Positions 28,501 through 36,611 are shown, counted from the stretch's first letter. The stretch: 64,000 bases of DNA from Pseudomonas capeferrum (GCF_000731675.1 NZ_JMIT01000002.1:62001-126000); one strand, 5' to 3'. A program made the numbers and translations. Notes: generated from the letters alone by a model not told the origin.

Positions 28501-28870
28501 TGACCGCCGCACACCGGTGCAGGCATTCCAGCAGGGGGACAGCGAGGTGTTTCTGATCAGCCTCAAGGCAGGTGGCACCGGGCTGAACCTGACGGCTGCA
28601 GACACGGTGATCCACTTCGACCCTTGGTGGAACCCGGCAAGCGAGAACCAGGCCACCGACCGCGCTTACCGCATTGGCCAGGACAAGCCGGTGTTCGTAT
28701 TCAAACTGATCACCCGCGGCACCGTGGAAGAGAAAATCCAGTTGTTGCAACAGGAGAAGGCGGCACTGGCCGCGAGCCTGCTCGATGGTGGGCAGGCAGG
28801 GCAGTGGCGGCTGGGGGATGAGGAGATCGAAGCGCTGTTCGCGCCGCTGCCTGGCAAGCGCGGGCGCTGA
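25523..28870 (+). CDS. SNF2-family helicase with SWIM zinc finger
   Basis: 1115 residues. A SWIM-type zinc finger near residues 73-93 (CEGTCSCPVGDNCKHCAA, pattern CxCxnCxH), a poorly conserved middle of about 550 residues, then a SNF2 ATPase: LGDDMGLGKTLQALA (near 670), VLDEAQNIKS, LTGTPMENNLGELWS, and motifs V-VI (GGTGLNLTAADTVIHFDPWW, ATDRAYRIGQ). This architecture is predicted to translocate on double-stranded DNA and remodel protein-DNA complexes. GTG 25523 is used, immediately after csiV. The biological target is not known; it is distinct from RapA/HepA, which lacks SWIM. Confidence 0.88.
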   Translation: MSESDAQFFVREHDGWTFTFDRKTLQRGLDYAEDGRSKIVSILDLTIRAQCAGSGGREYHQRIELDMTEDGLECEGTCSCPVGDNCKHCAAALYVLERGPDFIEGAPDQPLAATQSAQQSLELPPELAHWVEALELPAAPTAEPAKRKGPALYYVVSNNHGQCMLSVFKGTRQADGTLKLGRPSSMPELIYYTPKYVTDEDLRALRLIDALGKDYSLPIARLEGKKGAELYEYALATGRLLYDEQQAPLAQGPDLPAEFRWVRLDNGSYRGAWHHDEHAHRLALPLDPLYYVDTQNGQTGKLLHDLDPFIASQLASAPTVPEHLIIPLSHRLNALNRQVPTPTTVRSEQIDDIQPRPHLTLGSLEFSAYMPKTGRMQRQMQHRAALSFDYDGLRTSGNDDKPLTRLVDATSQRIRRQPKAEQALRKALRDLGFKAATRQSKALPDSAGEMHQLPDDEAWLHFARNDLARLREDGWVIDIHRDFAFNLQEVDDWYANIDEAPGHEWFDLELGIVVDGQRHSLLPIVLQLLRSNPELLRATELARRSDDEHLLIDLNRGRLDSPALRVALPYGRIKAVMGTLGELYLHEHAAGPSLRLDRADAARLNELDHLPLHWEGGAHVRDLGKRLRDARDLQVAPPTQLNATLRPYQQQGLNWLQALREMGTGGILGDDMGLGKTLQALAHLLLEKQSGRLTAPALAVMPTSLVPNWLDEAQRFAPDLRVLALHGPGRSKHFAALHDYDLVLTTYALVPRDLEHLRAQPWHLLVLDEAQNIKSSTSKAALAVCELQAEQRLCLTGTPMENNLGELWSIFHFLMPGWLGGLKHFNQAYRTPIERHGDTERLAHLASRIRPFLLRRTKEQVATELPAKTEMVHWVELSDAQRDTYEAVRVAMDKKVRDEIARNGASRSQIIILDALLKLRQVCCDLRLVKGVETKGNQADKGKLGALLEMLEELLSEGRRVLLFSQFTSMLALIEQELQKRKVRYSLLTGDTRDRRTPVQAFQQGDSEVFLISLKAGGTGLNLTAADTVIHFDPWWNPASENQATDRAYRIGQDKPVFVFKLITRGTVEEKIQLLQQEKAALAASLLDGGQAGQWRLGDEEIEALFAPLPGKRGR

Positions 28871-28908
28871 GCTTACGGCGTCCGCTTGGGGTTTACGGCG
28901 CCTTCAGA

Positions 28909-28936
28909 ATCGAGCGCCGCGCGGGCGGCGCTCGAT
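28909..28936. terminator. Strong stem-loop after the SNF2 gene
   Basis: ATCGAGCGCCGC pairs with GCGGCGCTCGAT around a short loop. It lies between the converging helicase gene and nagZ. There is no T-run, so intrinsic termination is possible but not certain. Confidence 0.5.
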
Positions 28937-28981
28937 CTCCAATACACCTCAAGCCTCAAGACATGCGCCTCTTGGCCAAAC

Positions 28982-29992
28982 TCAGTCGATCAACTGCGCC
29001 TCTTTCAAGGCCCCCAACGCCTCCAGCCAACGCGGCTGCTGGCGATAATCGGTACGCGCAAAGCCCTGCCCCTGCATCCGCGCAATGCGCGGCGAAGGCT
29101 TGACCTTGAGCCGCTGCGCCGCACTCAATGCCAGCTCCGCCGCCGCCCGGTCATTGCACACCAGGCCCATGTCGCAACCGGCGCTCAAGGCCGCCTCGAT
29201 CCGGTTGGCGGCATCCCCGACCACGTGCGCACCGGCCATGGACAGGTCGTCACTGAAGATCACCCCGTCAAAGCCCAACTCGCCCCGCAGGATGTCCTGC
29301 AACCAACGCCGCGAGAAGCCCGCCGGCTGGTTGTCGACCTGCGGATAGATCACGTGCGCCGGCATTACCGCCGCCAGTTGCCCGCTGAGCCGGGTGAACG
29401 GCACCAGGTCCGCCTGGCGCAACTGCTCAAGGCTGCGCTCGTCAGTGGGGATGGCCACATGGGAATCGGCCTCGGCCCAACCATGCCCCGGGAAATGCTT
29501 GCCACAGGCCGCCATGCCCGCAGCGTTCATGCCACGGATAAAGGCCGCCGCCAACTGCGTGGCACGCTGCGGGTTACCTTCGAAGGCGCGGCTGCCGACC
29601 ACGGCGCTGCGCTGGTGATCCAGGTCCAGCACCGGCGCAAAGCTCAGGTCCAGGCCTACAGCCAACACCTCGGTGGCCATCAACCAGCCGCATTGTTCCG
29701 CCAGGTACTCGGCGTTGTCGTTGTCGGCCAGCGCACGCATGGCCGGCAGGCGCACGAAACCTTGGCGCAGCCGCTGTACCCGACCACCCTCCTGGTCGAC
29801 CGCCAGGATCAACTCAGGGCGAATCGCGCGGATCGACGCACACAGTTCGCGCACCTGGCGCGGGCTGTCGATGTTGCGGGCAAAAATGATCAAGCCGGCC
29901 ACTTCAGGCTGGCGCAGCAGGTGACGGTCTTCGGCGGTCAGCCATTTACCGGCGATGTCCACCATCAGGGAGCCTTGCAGGCTGACGGTCAT
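28982..29992 (-). CDS. nagZ: Beta-N-acetylhexosaminidase NagZ
   Basis: A cytoplasmic glycosidase that removes GlcNAc from anhydromuropeptides during peptidoglycan recycling, and thereby affects AmpC induction. 336 residues of family GH3: LAVDQEGGRVQRLR, the KHFPGHG catalytic loop with DSHVAIP, and FSDDLSMAGAH containing the nucleophile Asp. An AAGGA ribosome-binding site precedes ATG 29992. It starts 10 bp after the YkuD-domain gene, forming a likely operon. Confidence 0.96.
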   Translation of the reverse strand: MTVSLQGSLMVDIAGKWLTAEDRHLLRQPEVAGLIIFARNIDSPRQVRELCASIRAIRPELILAVDQEGGRVQRLRQGFVRLPAMRALADNDNAEYLAEQCGWLMATEVLAVGLDLSFAPVLDLDHQRSAVVGSRAFEGNPQRATQLAAAFIRGMNAAGMAACGKHFPGHGWAEADSHVAIPTDERSLEQLRQADLVPFTRLSGQLAAVMPAHVIYPQVDNQPAGFSRRWLQDILRGELGFDGVIFSDDLSMAGAHVVGDAANRIEAALSAGCDMGLVCNDRAAAELALSAAQRLKVKPSPRIARMQGQGFARTDYRQQPRWLEALGALKEAQLID

Positions 29993-30002
29993 GGGAAATC
30001 CT

Positions 30003-30527
30003 TCATTGAAGACTTAAAGAAGCCCACTGGGGGCAAGCCGCCTGTTCGATGCGCACGCGGCAATGGGCCGGCACCCGGTCGAACAGGGCAAGCAAATCGG
30101 TGTTGTGCAGGCGAATGCAGCCATGGGACAGCGGCACGCCCAAAGGTTCGCTCAGCGGGGTGCCATGCAGGTAGATATAGCGCCGGAACGTGTCGACCGC
30201 ACCCAGGCGGTTGACGCCCGGCTCGCAGCCACTGAGCCAAAGTATGCGGGTGAGCACCCAGTCACGCCCGGGGAACTGCGCCTGCAGCTCGGGCGACCAG
30301 ACTTCGCCGGTCCAACGCCGCCCGCGCAACACTGCGTTCAGCGGCAGGCCCGCGCCAATTTTTGCCCGCACCTGATGCAGCCCGCGCGGGGTGCAGCCCG
30401 AACCGTTGCGCTCGCCAGCGCCGTTGCGCGCCGTAGAAACCACCATGCGCACGCACAGCCGCCCCTGGGTGAACCCATAGAGGCACTGGTCGGCAAGGGA
30501 TATGTGCAAAAAATCGAGATCGGGCAT
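30003..30527 (-). CDS. YkuD-domain L,D-transpeptidase/carboxypeptidase without signal peptide
   Basis: 174 residues with the YkuD active-site block YLHGTPLSEPLGVPLSHGCIRL (His and the catalytic Cys visible, positions about 118-139). Periplasmic L,D-transpeptidases carry a signal peptide; this begins MPDLDFLHISLADQCLYGF with none, so a cytoplasmic location is predicted. It is the first gene of an operon with nagZ, a cytoplasmic recycling enzyme. From family knowledge, signal-less YkuD proteins such as Acinetobacter ElsL/LdtK act as cytoplasmic L,D-carboxypeptidases in peptidoglycan recycling. That role is inferred here. Confidence 0.85.
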   Translation of the reverse strand: MPDLDFLHISLADQCLYGFTQGRLCVRMVVSTARNGAGERNGSGCTPRGLHQVRAKIGAGLPLNAVLRGRRWTGEVWSPELQAQFPGRDWVLTRILWLSGCEPGVNRLGAVDTFRRYIYLHGTPLSEPLGVPLSHGCIRLHNTDLLALFDRVPAHCRVRIEQAACPQWASLSLQ

Positions 30528-30567
30528 GGGCGCTAGCTTAGCCGAAGCGCCCTGCCCCGCCCAGCCT

Positions 30568-31281
30568 TCAGGCCTTGGCGGTGGTGGCGCTGGTGCTGGT
30601 CTTGCTGCGTGGGCGCAGCTGGGCCGCTGCCATCGCTTCGTCGGTAACCCCGCTGTCGGCGCGCATGCCCGCAGCCAGGAATGGCACCATCAGGCGCATG
30701 ACCTGTTCGATCGAGGTATTGATGCCGAAATCGGTCTCGGCGATGGCACGCAGGGCCTTGATGCCGGACATGCTGAACGCGGCGGCGCCGAGCATGAAAT
30801 GCACGCGCCAGAACAGCTCCAGCGGCGGCACCCGTGGTGCAGCCTCGTTGACCAGCAGCATGTAGCGGCGGAACACCTTGCCGTACATGTCTTCCAGGTA
30901 GCGGCGCAAGTGGCCCTGGCTCTGACTGAAAGCCAGCCCCAACAGGCGCATGAAGATGGACAGGTCGTTATTGCTGCGCGGCTGCACGGCCAGGGCCTGC
31001 TCGACGAGCATTTCCAACAGCTCTTCGAGGCTGGGCTTTTGCTCCGGGCGCGCCTGACGACGCTCCAGCTCACGCTCGAGGCTGGCACAGAACGGCCCAA
31101 GGAAGCGCGAGAACACCGCCTGGATCAGGGCCTTCTTGGAACCGAAGTGATAGTTGACCGCTGCCAGGTTCACCCCGGCCTTGCTGGTAATCAGCCGCAA
31201 CGACGTTTCTGCAAACCCTCTTTCCGCGAACAACTGCTCGGCAGCATCGAGAATGCGTTCAACGGTTTCCGATTGGGCCAT
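30568..31281 (-). CDS. psrA: TetR-family fatty-acid-responsive regulator PsrA
   Basis: 237 residues. The N-terminal helix-turn-helix (VERILDAAEQLFAERGFAET, ITSKAGVNLAAVNYHFGSK) is followed by a ligand-binding domain. In Pseudomonas, PsrA activates rpoS, represses fadBA and its own gene, and is released by long-chain fatty acids. ATG 31281 has a GGAATA site; the longer frame to 31365 would run through the promoter and operators. The match to PsrA rests on the sequence and on its place beside lexA, as in PA3006-PA3007. Two PsrA-type operators lie directly upstream, so autoregulation is expected. Confidence 0.95.
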   Translation of the reverse strand: MAQSETVERILDAAEQLFAERGFAETSLRLITSKAGVNLAAVNYHFGSKKALIQAVFSRFLGPFCASLERELERRQARPEQKPSLEELLEMLVEQALAVQPRSNNDLSIFMRLLGLAFSQSQGHLRRYLEDMYGKVFRRYMLLVNEAAPRVPPLELFWRVHFMLGAAAFSMSGIKALRAIAETDFGINTSIEQVMRLMVPFLAAGMRADSGVTDEAMAAAQLRPRSKTSTSATTAKA

Positions 31282-31296
31282 GATTATTCCGCCAGA

Positions 31297-31310
31297 CAAA
31301 CAGGTGTTTG
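31297..31310. promoter_or_regulatory. PsrA operator 1 (psrA promoter)
   Basis: CAAACAGGTGTTTG is a perfect palindrome fitting the PsrA consensus (G/C)AAAC-N2-4-GTTT(G/C). It lies 16 bp upstream of the psrA start. Confidence 0.88.
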
Positions 31311-31323
31311 AAACATACGTTTC
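31310..31323. promoter_or_regulatory. PsrA operator 2 (psrA promoter)
   Basis: GAAACATACGTTTC is a second palindrome of the same consensus, abutting the first and sharing one base. It covers the psrA -10 element. Confidence 0.85.
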
Positions 31324-31340
31324 AGCCCTGCTTCTGTCAA
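31312..31340 (-). promoter_or_regulatory. Sigma-70 promoter of psrA
   Basis: On the minus strand TTGACA (31335-31340), a 17-bp spacer and TATGTT (31312-31317). The -10 lies inside PsrA operator 2, which explains repression. Confidence 0.75.
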
Positions 31341-31436
31341 GGCTCGGTGACCGGGCGGTCGCCATTTAAAAGCGCCCCATTACACGCTGCAAGCGACAAG
31401 TTGGCCCGCGCGGCACTTTTTGTTGCTGCTTGGCGC

Positions 31437-31464
31437 TTGCAGCTCATCCAGTACTGTATATAAT
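31437..31464 (+). promoter_or_regulatory. Sigma-70 promoter of lexA
   Basis: TTGCAG (31437-31442), a 16-bp spacer and a perfect TATAAT (31459-31464). The -10 is inside SOS box 1. Confidence 0.75.
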
Positions 31465-31469
31465 CCCAG
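31454..31469. promoter_or_regulatory. LexA (SOS) box 1
   Basis: CTGTATATAATCCCAG matches CTG-N10-CAG and overlaps the -10 of lexA. Confidence 0.9.
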
Positions 31470-31472
31470 TCA

Positions 31473-31488
31473 CTGTATAAAAAGACAG
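31473..31488. promoter_or_regulatory. LexA (SOS) box 2
   Basis: CTGTATAAAAAGACAG matches CTG-N10-CAG and ends 10 bp before the lexA ATG. Confidence 0.92.
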
Positions 31489-31498
31489 AGCGCTCACC

Positions 31499-32107
31499 AT
31501 GTTGAAACTGACGCCACGCCAAGCCGAAATTCTCGCGTTCATCAAACGTTGCCTTGAAGACAACGGTTTCCCTCCGACGCGCGCTGAAATCGCTCAGGAG
31601 CTGGGCTTCAAATCGCCCAACGCCGCCGAAGAGCACCTCAAGGCCCTTGCCCGCAAAGGCGCCATCGAGATGACCCCGGGCGCATCCCGCGGCATCCGTA
31701 TCCCGGGCCTTGAAACCAAGGCCGAAGAGAACGGCCTGCCGATCATTGGCCGGGTCGCAGCCGGCGCACCGATCCTCGCCGAGCAGCACATCGAGCAATC
31801 TTGCAACATCAACCCGAGCTTCTTCCACCCTCACGCCGACTATCTGCTTCGCGTACACGGCATGAGCATGAAGGATGTCGGCATCTTCGACGGCGACCTG
31901 CTGGCAGTGCACACCTGCCGCGAAGCCCGCAATGGCCAGATCGTCGTCGCCCGCATCGGTGACGAGGTGACCGTCAAGCGCTTCAAGCGAGAAGGCACCA
32001 AGGTCTGGCTGCTTGCCGAAAACCCCGAATTCGCCCCCATCGAAGTCGACCTGAAAGAACAGGAACTGGTGATCGAGGGCTTGAGCGTCGGCGTCATACG
32101 CCGCTGA
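31499..32107 (+). CDS. lexA: SOS repressor LexA (LexA1)
   Basis: 202 residues. The winged-helix N-terminus ([31 protein letters not shown]) precedes a self-cleaving S24 peptidase domain. The cleavage site is Ala88-Gly89 (VAAGAPILA) and the Ser123/Lys160 dyad is intact ([14 protein letters not shown]), each four residues later than in E. coli. Two SOS boxes overlap the promoter, so it is autorepressed and induced by DNA damage through RecA. sulA follows 13 bp downstream in the same operon. P. putida has a second lexA elsewhere; linkage to sulA marks this as LexA1. Confidence 0.98.
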   Translation: MLKLTPRQAEILAFIKRCLEDNGFPPTRAEIAQELGFKSPNAAEEHLKALARKGAIEMTPGASRGIRIPGLETKAEENGLPIIGRVAAGAPILAEQHIEQSCNINPSFFHPHADYLLRVHGMSMKDVGIFDGDLLAVHTCREARNGQIVVARIGDEVTVKRFKREGTKVWLLAENPEFAPIEVDLKEQELVIEGLSVGVIRR

Positions 32108-32120
32108 TCCAGGAGGCGCC

Positions 32121-32597
32121 ATGCAGCAGTTCATTCACGCACCCGAGCAAGCCCAGTTGCCACTGTTCGAAGCATTTCTAGCCCAGCCCATCCTGCCCGG
32201 CCTGAAAGCCAGTGAGCAGGCGCGCAAGATCAGCCAGCCCGATCTGTTCAGCGAGCTGTCGCTGCGCGGCGCTGCCGGGCACTGCCAGAGCCTGTTGGCC
32301 CCGGTGCTGCGCGAACTGAGCGAAGAGGACGATGCCCGCTGGTTGACCCTGATCGCCCCACCCGCAAGCCTGACCCAGGCCTGGTTGCGCGATGCCGGCC
32401 TCAACCGCGAACGCATCCTGCTGCTGCACCCTCGTGGCAATCAGAGCCCACTGCAACTCACTTGCGAAGCGCTGCGCCTGGGCCGCAGCCACACCGTGGT
32501 CAGCTGGCTTGGCAGCGTCAATGCCAGCGCGCGTCAACTGCTGCTTCGCTCAGCCAGTGCCGGAAACGCACAAAGCCTGAACATCCGCCTCGGCTGA
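32121..32597 (+). CDS. sulA: SOS cell-division inhibitor SulA
   Basis: 158 residues, second gene of the lexA operon. SulA blocks FtsZ polymerisation after DNA damage. Family features include the central ARWLTLIAPPASLTQAWLRD and the LRLGRSHTVVSWLG segment, which has a RecA-like fold without ATPase motifs. A CAGGAGG ribosome-binding site precedes ATG 32121. The stop codon lies inside the terminator hairpin. Confidence 0.93.
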   Translation: MQQFIHAPEQAQLPLFEAFLAQPILPGLKASEQARKISQPDLFSELSLRGAAGHCQSLLAPVLRELSEEDDARWLTLIAPPASLTQAWLRDAGLNRERILLLHPRGNQSPLQLTCEALRLGRSHTVVSWLGSVNASARQLLLRSASAGNAQSLNIRLG

Positions 32598-32609
32598 TGT
32601 TCAGGCTTT
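32572..32609 (+). terminator. Terminator of lexA-sulA, overlapping the sulA stop
   Basis: A perfect 14-bp stem AAAGCCTGAACATC/GATGTTCAGGCTTT with a 10-nt loop. The sulA stop codon (32595-32597) is at the loop edge. The T-run is short. Confidence 0.75.
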
Positions 32610-32647
32610 GCCTGTCACTCAGAAACCGCTGATACCCTGCACGCCGA

Positions 32648-32881
32648 TCAATGCAGAACGCGAGGGCCTTCTTCGCGTTCGAGCTCGCCGTCCATCAGGC
32701 GACCTGCCATCTGCACGCCCACACTGAGCATGGCCTTGGCCACTTCCACATGCTGACCCTGCAGGAACACCTTGGCGTCTTCCGAGAAATCCAGGGTTAC
32801 CAGAGAGCCCTCATCCTCCGCACGACGCAGTTCGATCCGGCCATCAGGCAACTCGACAATTTCCAGAAAAGACGTAGACAT
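32648..32881 (-). CDS. Conserved hypothetical protein (PA3009-like)
   Basis: 77 residues, acidic and soluble: MSTSFLEIVELPDGRIELRR followed by a short beta-rich region and a helix (HVEVAKAMLSVGVQMAGRLM). A GGAGAA ribosome-binding site upstream decides ATG 32881 over an in-frame start at 32938. The same small gene lies between sulA and the DUF6586 gene in P. aeruginosa. No function is known to me. Confidence 0.8.
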   Translation of the reverse strand: MSTSFLEIVELPDGRIELRRAEDEGSLVTLDFSEDAKVFLQGQHVEVAKAMLSVGVQMAGRLMDGELEREEGPRVLH

Positions 32882-32931
32882 AAAAGGCTGTTCTCCACGA
32901 AAGGCCAGTATTGTACCAGCCGCAGCGGCTA

Positions 32932-33447
32932 TCAGCACTCACTCAACGCGTCACGGAAACGTCTCACCAAGCTTTTGAGGTTGCTGCGCCAGCTTTCCAA
33001 TTCTTCACGCGACAGCGCGGGTTGCTCGGGCTCATCGAGATTGACGGCCTGGATCAACGGCTGGGTGACATCGGTTTTAGGCGTTTTTTTCGCGACCGGT
33101 GGTCGGAACAGATCGGCATAAGCACTGAGCATTTGCGCCAGCCAGGTTTCCCGCTGGCGGGACAATTCCAGCAGCTCGGCCACCTCCGGGATAGCAATCT
33201 CATTAAAAGCATCGCCAGCCAGCAGCTGCTCGACATTAGCCCCTGCCGGCAAGCGGTAGAAACCGCCGATCTCATGGCACAGCCCCAGCAGAGCACCGTA
33301 CAGGTGGAACAGTGCCGATTCGCGTTCGGCCTGGACCAGGCCCTGGGCGTTCATTGCCTGGCCCTGTTCGGCCTTGGCCATGGACTCGAGTGCGAGGCCT
33401 GCGAAGAACAGCTTCTGATTGGTGCGGGTGTAGAGTTCCTGGGCCAT
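32932..33447 (-). CDS. DUF6586 family protein (PA3010-like)
   Basis: 171 residues, mostly helical (MAQELYTRTNQKLFFAGLAL; ERESALFHLYGALLGLCHEI), with a Pro/Lys-rich linker (PPVAKKTPKTDVTQP) and a C-terminal helix (EELESWRSNLKSLVRRFRDA). A GGAGGG site supports ATG 33447; the longer frame to 33570 crosses the topA terminator hairpin. It lies between topA and the 77-residue gene on the same strand. Function unknown. Confidence 0.82.
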   Translation of the reverse strand: MAQELYTRTNQKLFFAGLALESMAKAEQGQAMNAQGLVQAERESALFHLYGALLGLCHEIGGFYRLPAGANVEQLLAGDAFNEIAIPEVAELLELSRQRETWLAQMLSAYADLFRPPVAKKTPKTDVTQPLIQAVNLDEPEQPALSREELESWRSNLKSLVRRFRDALSEC

Positions 33448-33533
33448 TTTAATGCCCTCCCCTGAGATGCAGAACGATTGCAGCCAGTTTCCGGCAAGCC
33501 CTGCCCGGCCGCAAGCTGAATGTCCCTGAAATG

Positions 33534-33560
33534 ACTGGGGGCCGCAAAGCGGCCCCCAGT
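33534..33560. terminator. Hairpin downstream of topA
   Basis: ACTGGGGGCCGC pairs with GCGGCCCCCAGT around AAA. It is very stable, starting 10 bp after the topA stop on the minus strand. The T-run is poor. Confidence 0.65.
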
Positions 33561-33570
33561 TCAACGCCAA

Positions 33571-36180
33571 TCAGCGTTTGTCTTCAACCTTCCACGCATT
33601 ACCGTCGTAGAACGCCTTCCAGCCGGTCGGCTTGCCATCGACCTCGGACTGCACATACTGCTCCTTGGTCTTGCGGCTGTAGCGAATTACCGCTGGACGC
33701 CCTTCCGGGTCTTTCTGCGGTGCATCGCAGAGGAAGTGGTACTTCGGATCGATCTCATGCTTGTGCGGGACGATCTCCAACACCAGTGGTGCACGTGTCT
33801 CGCGGTTTTTCGGGAACTGACTGGCCGCCAGGAACAACCCCGAAGCACCGTCACGCAACACGTAGGTGTCATCGACCTTCTCGCACTTGAGCTCCGGCAT
33901 GTCCACCTTGTCCATCTTCGGTGGCGCCGCCTCACCGCTCTTGAGCAGCTTACGGGTGTTCTTGCACGCAGGGTTGGTGCAACCGAAGAACTTGCCGAAG
34001 CGGCCGGTCTTGAGCTGCATCTCGCTGCCACACTTGTCGCACTCCAGGCTCGGCCCTTCATAGCCCTTGATGCGGTAGCTACCCTCTTCGATCTCGTAGC
34101 CCACACAGTCCGGGTTGTTACCGCAGATGTGCAGCTTGTGCTTCTCGTCCAGCAGGTAAGCGTCCATCGCCGTGGCGCAGATCGGGCAGCGGTGCTTGCC
34201 CAAGAGAACACGGGATTCCGACTCGCCTTCATCGTCCGCTGCAATTTCGTCACCCGGCACCAGGTTGACGGTTGCCTTGCAACGCTCCTTGGGCGGCAGG
34301 GTGTAGCCCGAGCAGCCAAGGAACACGCCCGTCGAGGCGGTGCGAATCATCATTGGGCGACCACATTCCTTACAGGCAATGTTGGTCATGGTCGGCTGGT
34401 TGGCACGCATGCCGTTTTCGGCCGACTCGGCTGTCTGCAGTTTTTTGCTGAAGTCGCCGTAGAACTCGTCGAGCACGTTCTTCCAGTCACGCTCGCCCTG
34501 GGCCACGTCGTCGAGGTTTTCTTCCATGCCGGCGGTGAAGCCGTAGTCCATCAGGTTGGCGAAGCTCTCGGACAGGCGCTCGGTGACGATGTCGCCCATC
34601 TTCTCGGAGTAGAAGCGGCGGTTGTGCAGGGTCACATAGCCACGGTCCTGGATGGTCGAGATGATCGCGGCGTAGGTCGACGGGCGGCCGATGCCGCGCT
34701 TTTCCATTTCCTTGACCAGGCTCGCTTCGGTGAACCGCGCCGGTGGCTTGGTGAAGTGCTGGCTCGGGTCGATCTGGATCAGCTTGAGCGCTTCACCCTG
34801 GACCATCTCCGGCAGTACGTCGTCTTCGCCAGGCTTGCTCTGTTGCGGCAGCACACGGGTGTAACCGTCGAACTTGAGGATACGGCCCTTGGCACGCAGC
34901 TCGAAGTCGCCAGCGGCTACAGTGACGCTGGTGGACAGGTACTGCGCCGGCGGCATCTGGCAGGCCAGGAACTGGCGCCAGATCAACTCGTACAGGCGCT
35001 CTGCGTCGCGCTCCATGCCACTGAGCTTGGTCGGGTGGGTGTTGACGTCGGAAGGACGAATCGCTTCGTGCGCCTCCTGAGCCCCTTCCTTGCTGCTATA
35101 CACCAGCGGGTTTTCCGGCAGGTACTGCTTGCCGAACTCGCGCTCGATGTAGCCACGCGCCATGTCCAGGGCATCAGCCGACAGGTTGGTCGAGTCGGTA
35201 CGCATGTAAGTGATGTAGCCGGCTTCGTACAGACGCTGGGCCATCATCATGGTTTTCTTCACCCCGAAGCCCAGGCGGTTGCTCGCCGCCTGCTGCAAGG
35301 TGGAGGTAATGAACGGCGCCGACGGCTTGCTGCTGGTCGGGCGGTCTTCACGCTTGACCACGCTGTAGCTGGAAGCCTTGAGCTTCTCCAGTGCAGCCAT
35401 GGTCTGTGCTTCATTCAGCGGCTTGAAAGCCTCGCCCTTCTCGCGCGCCACTTCGAAACGCACCTTGGCGTTCTTGGCGGTGCCGAGGTCGGCGTGGATC
35501 TCCCAGTACTCTTCGGGGATGAAGGCGCGGATCTCGCGTTCGCGCTCGACCACCAGCTTCACCGCTACCGACTGGACCCGGCCGGCCGACAAGCCACGGG
35601 CAATCTTGGCCCACAACAGCGGCGAAACCATGTAGCCCACCACGCGATCGAGGAAGCGTCGCGCCTGCTGGGCATTGACGCGGTCGATGTCCAGCTCGCC
35701 CGGTTGCGAGAAGGCCTCCTGGATGGCCTTCTTGGTAATTTCGTTGAACACCACGCGCTTGTAGCGGCTGTCGTCACCACCGATGGCTTCGCGCAGGTGC
35801 CATGCGATGGCCTCCCCTTCGCGGTCCAAGTCGGTTGCGAGATAGATGGTGTCGGCGTCCTTGGCCAGGCGGCGCAGTTCTTCGATCACCTTTTCCTTGC
35901 CAGGCAGGATCTCGTACTTGGCCTTCCAGCCGTGATCGGGGTCGACACCCATGCGCGCCACCAGTTGGCGGCGTGCCTTTTCTTTCGGCGAAAGGGCCGG
36001 CGCCTCACCCGCAGCCTTGCCACGCTTGGCGGCCGGCTCTTTGCTAGCGCTGGCCGAACCGCTGGTGGGGAGGTCTCGGATATGGCCGATACTCGACTTC
36101 ACCACGTACTGGTTGCCCAGGTACTTGTTGATGGTCTTGGCCTTGGCCGGGGATTCCACAATGACCAGCGATTTGCCCAT
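33571..36180 (-). CDS. topA: DNA topoisomerase I (omega protein)
   Basis: 869 residues. Relaxes negative supercoils through a 5'-phosphotyrosine intermediate. Toprim domain at the N-terminus ([35 protein letters not shown]), active Tyr in [10 protein letters not shown] (near residue 324), and at the C-terminus several zinc-ribbon units with CxxC pairs ([24 protein letters not shown]). Between residues 38 and 70 a Lys/Ala-rich insert ([20 protein letters not shown]) extends the Toprim domain, as in other pseudomonads. A sigma-70 promoter lies upstream. Confidence 0.98.
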   Translation of the reverse strand: MGKSLVIVESPAKAKTINKYLGNQYVVKSSIGHIRDLPTSGSASASKEPAAKRGKAAGEAPALSPKEKARRQLVARMGVDPDHGWKAKYEILPGKEKVIEELRRLAKDADTIYLATDLDREGEAIAWHLREAIGGDDSRYKRVVFNEITKKAIQEAFSQPGELDIDRVNAQQARRFLDRVVGYMVSPLLWAKIARGLSAGRVQSVAVKLVVEREREIRAFIPEEYWEIHADLGTAKNAKVRFEVAREKGEAFKPLNEAQTMAALEKLKASSYSVVKREDRPTSSKPSAPFITSTLQQAASNRLGFGVKKTMMMAQRLYEAGYITYMRTDSTNLSADALDMARGYIEREFGKQYLPENPLVYSSKEGAQEAHEAIRPSDVNTHPTKLSGMERDAERLYELIWRQFLACQMPPAQYLSTSVTVAAGDFELRAKGRILKFDGYTRVLPQQSKPGEDDVLPEMVQGEALKLIQIDPSQHFTKPPARFTEASLVKEMEKRGIGRPSTYAAIISTIQDRGYVTLHNRRFYSEKMGDIVTERLSESFANLMDYGFTAGMEENLDDVAQGERDWKNVLDEFYGDFSKKLQTAESAENGMRANQPTMTNIACKECGRPMMIRTASTGVFLGCSGYTLPPKERCKATVNLVPGDEIAADDEGESESRVLLGKHRCPICATAMDAYLLDEKHKLHICGNNPDCVGYEIEEGSYRIKGYEGPSLECDKCGSEMQLKTGRFGKFFGCTNPACKNTRKLLKSGEAAPPKMDKVDMPELKCEKVDDTYVLRDGASGLFLAASQFPKNRETRAPLVLEIVPHKHEIDPKYHFLCDAPQKDPEGRPAVIRYSRKTKEQYVQSEVDGKPTGWKAFYDGNAWKVEDKR

Positions 36181-36242
36181 GGATCGGAGTATTCCTGAAT
36201 CTGAAAGATGAAAAACGCGTCAGGTGCCAGACGCGGCACCGC

Positions 36243-36271
36243 TATATATAGTGGCAAAAGAGTGAGGTCAA
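36243..36271 (-). promoter_or_regulatory. Sigma-70 promoter of topA
   Basis: On the minus strand TTGACC (36266-36271), a 17-bp spacer and TATATA (36243-36248). It lies 63 bp upstream of the topA start. Confidence 0.75.
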
Positions 36272-36281
36272 GCGCGGTCGT

Positions 36282-36533
36282 TCACACGTGCGACTTGCCA
36301 AGCAACCCTGGCAGCCCCTCTTCGGCCTTGACCAAAGCAAAGCGTGGCACCTGCTCGCCGTCAACCTCGACGGACTCCTGGAACATCGAAAGGGGGCGTA
36401 CCCAGAACCCGTAATCACCATACAGGCATTGGTAGAACACCATCCACTCTTCGCTCTCGGAGTGCTGCGCAACACTGAAGACACGGTACTCAGGCCCCTT
36501 GTAGTGCCGGTATACGCCTGGCTGTATCTGCAT
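36282..36533 (-). CDS. DUF1653 domain protein
   Basis: 83 residues with the DUF1653 pattern GVYRHYKGPEYRVFSVAQHS and WMVFYQCLYGDYGFWVRPLSMF. ATG 36533 has a GAGGGTGAG site; the frame is open to 36584 but that part overlaps the fadA terminator zone. Small soluble protein of unknown function, probably with its own promoter between fadA and topA. Confidence 0.85.
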   Translation of the reverse strand: MQIQPGVYRHYKGPEYRVFSVAQHSESEEWMVFYQCLYGDYGFWVRPLSMFQESVEVDGEQVPRFALVKAEEGLPGLLGKSHV

Positions 36534-36560
36534 GCTACTCACCCTCTTGAACAAATCTTG

Positions 36561-36594
36561 TAAAAAACAAAAACCGGGGCACATGGCCCCGGCT
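36561..36594 (-). terminator. Intrinsic terminator of fadBA
   Basis: On the minus strand GCCGGGGCCATGTGCCCCGG is followed by TTTTTGTTTTTT, 18 bp after the fadA stop. Confidence 0.92.
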
Positions 36595-36611
36595 GCTGTC
36601 CCGCAACGCGA

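Noticed and set aside
33736..36198. An 820-codon frame on the plus strand
   Set aside because: It is antisense to topA, and its composition is rich in His/Gln/Leu/Val, typical of GC-rich mirror frames.
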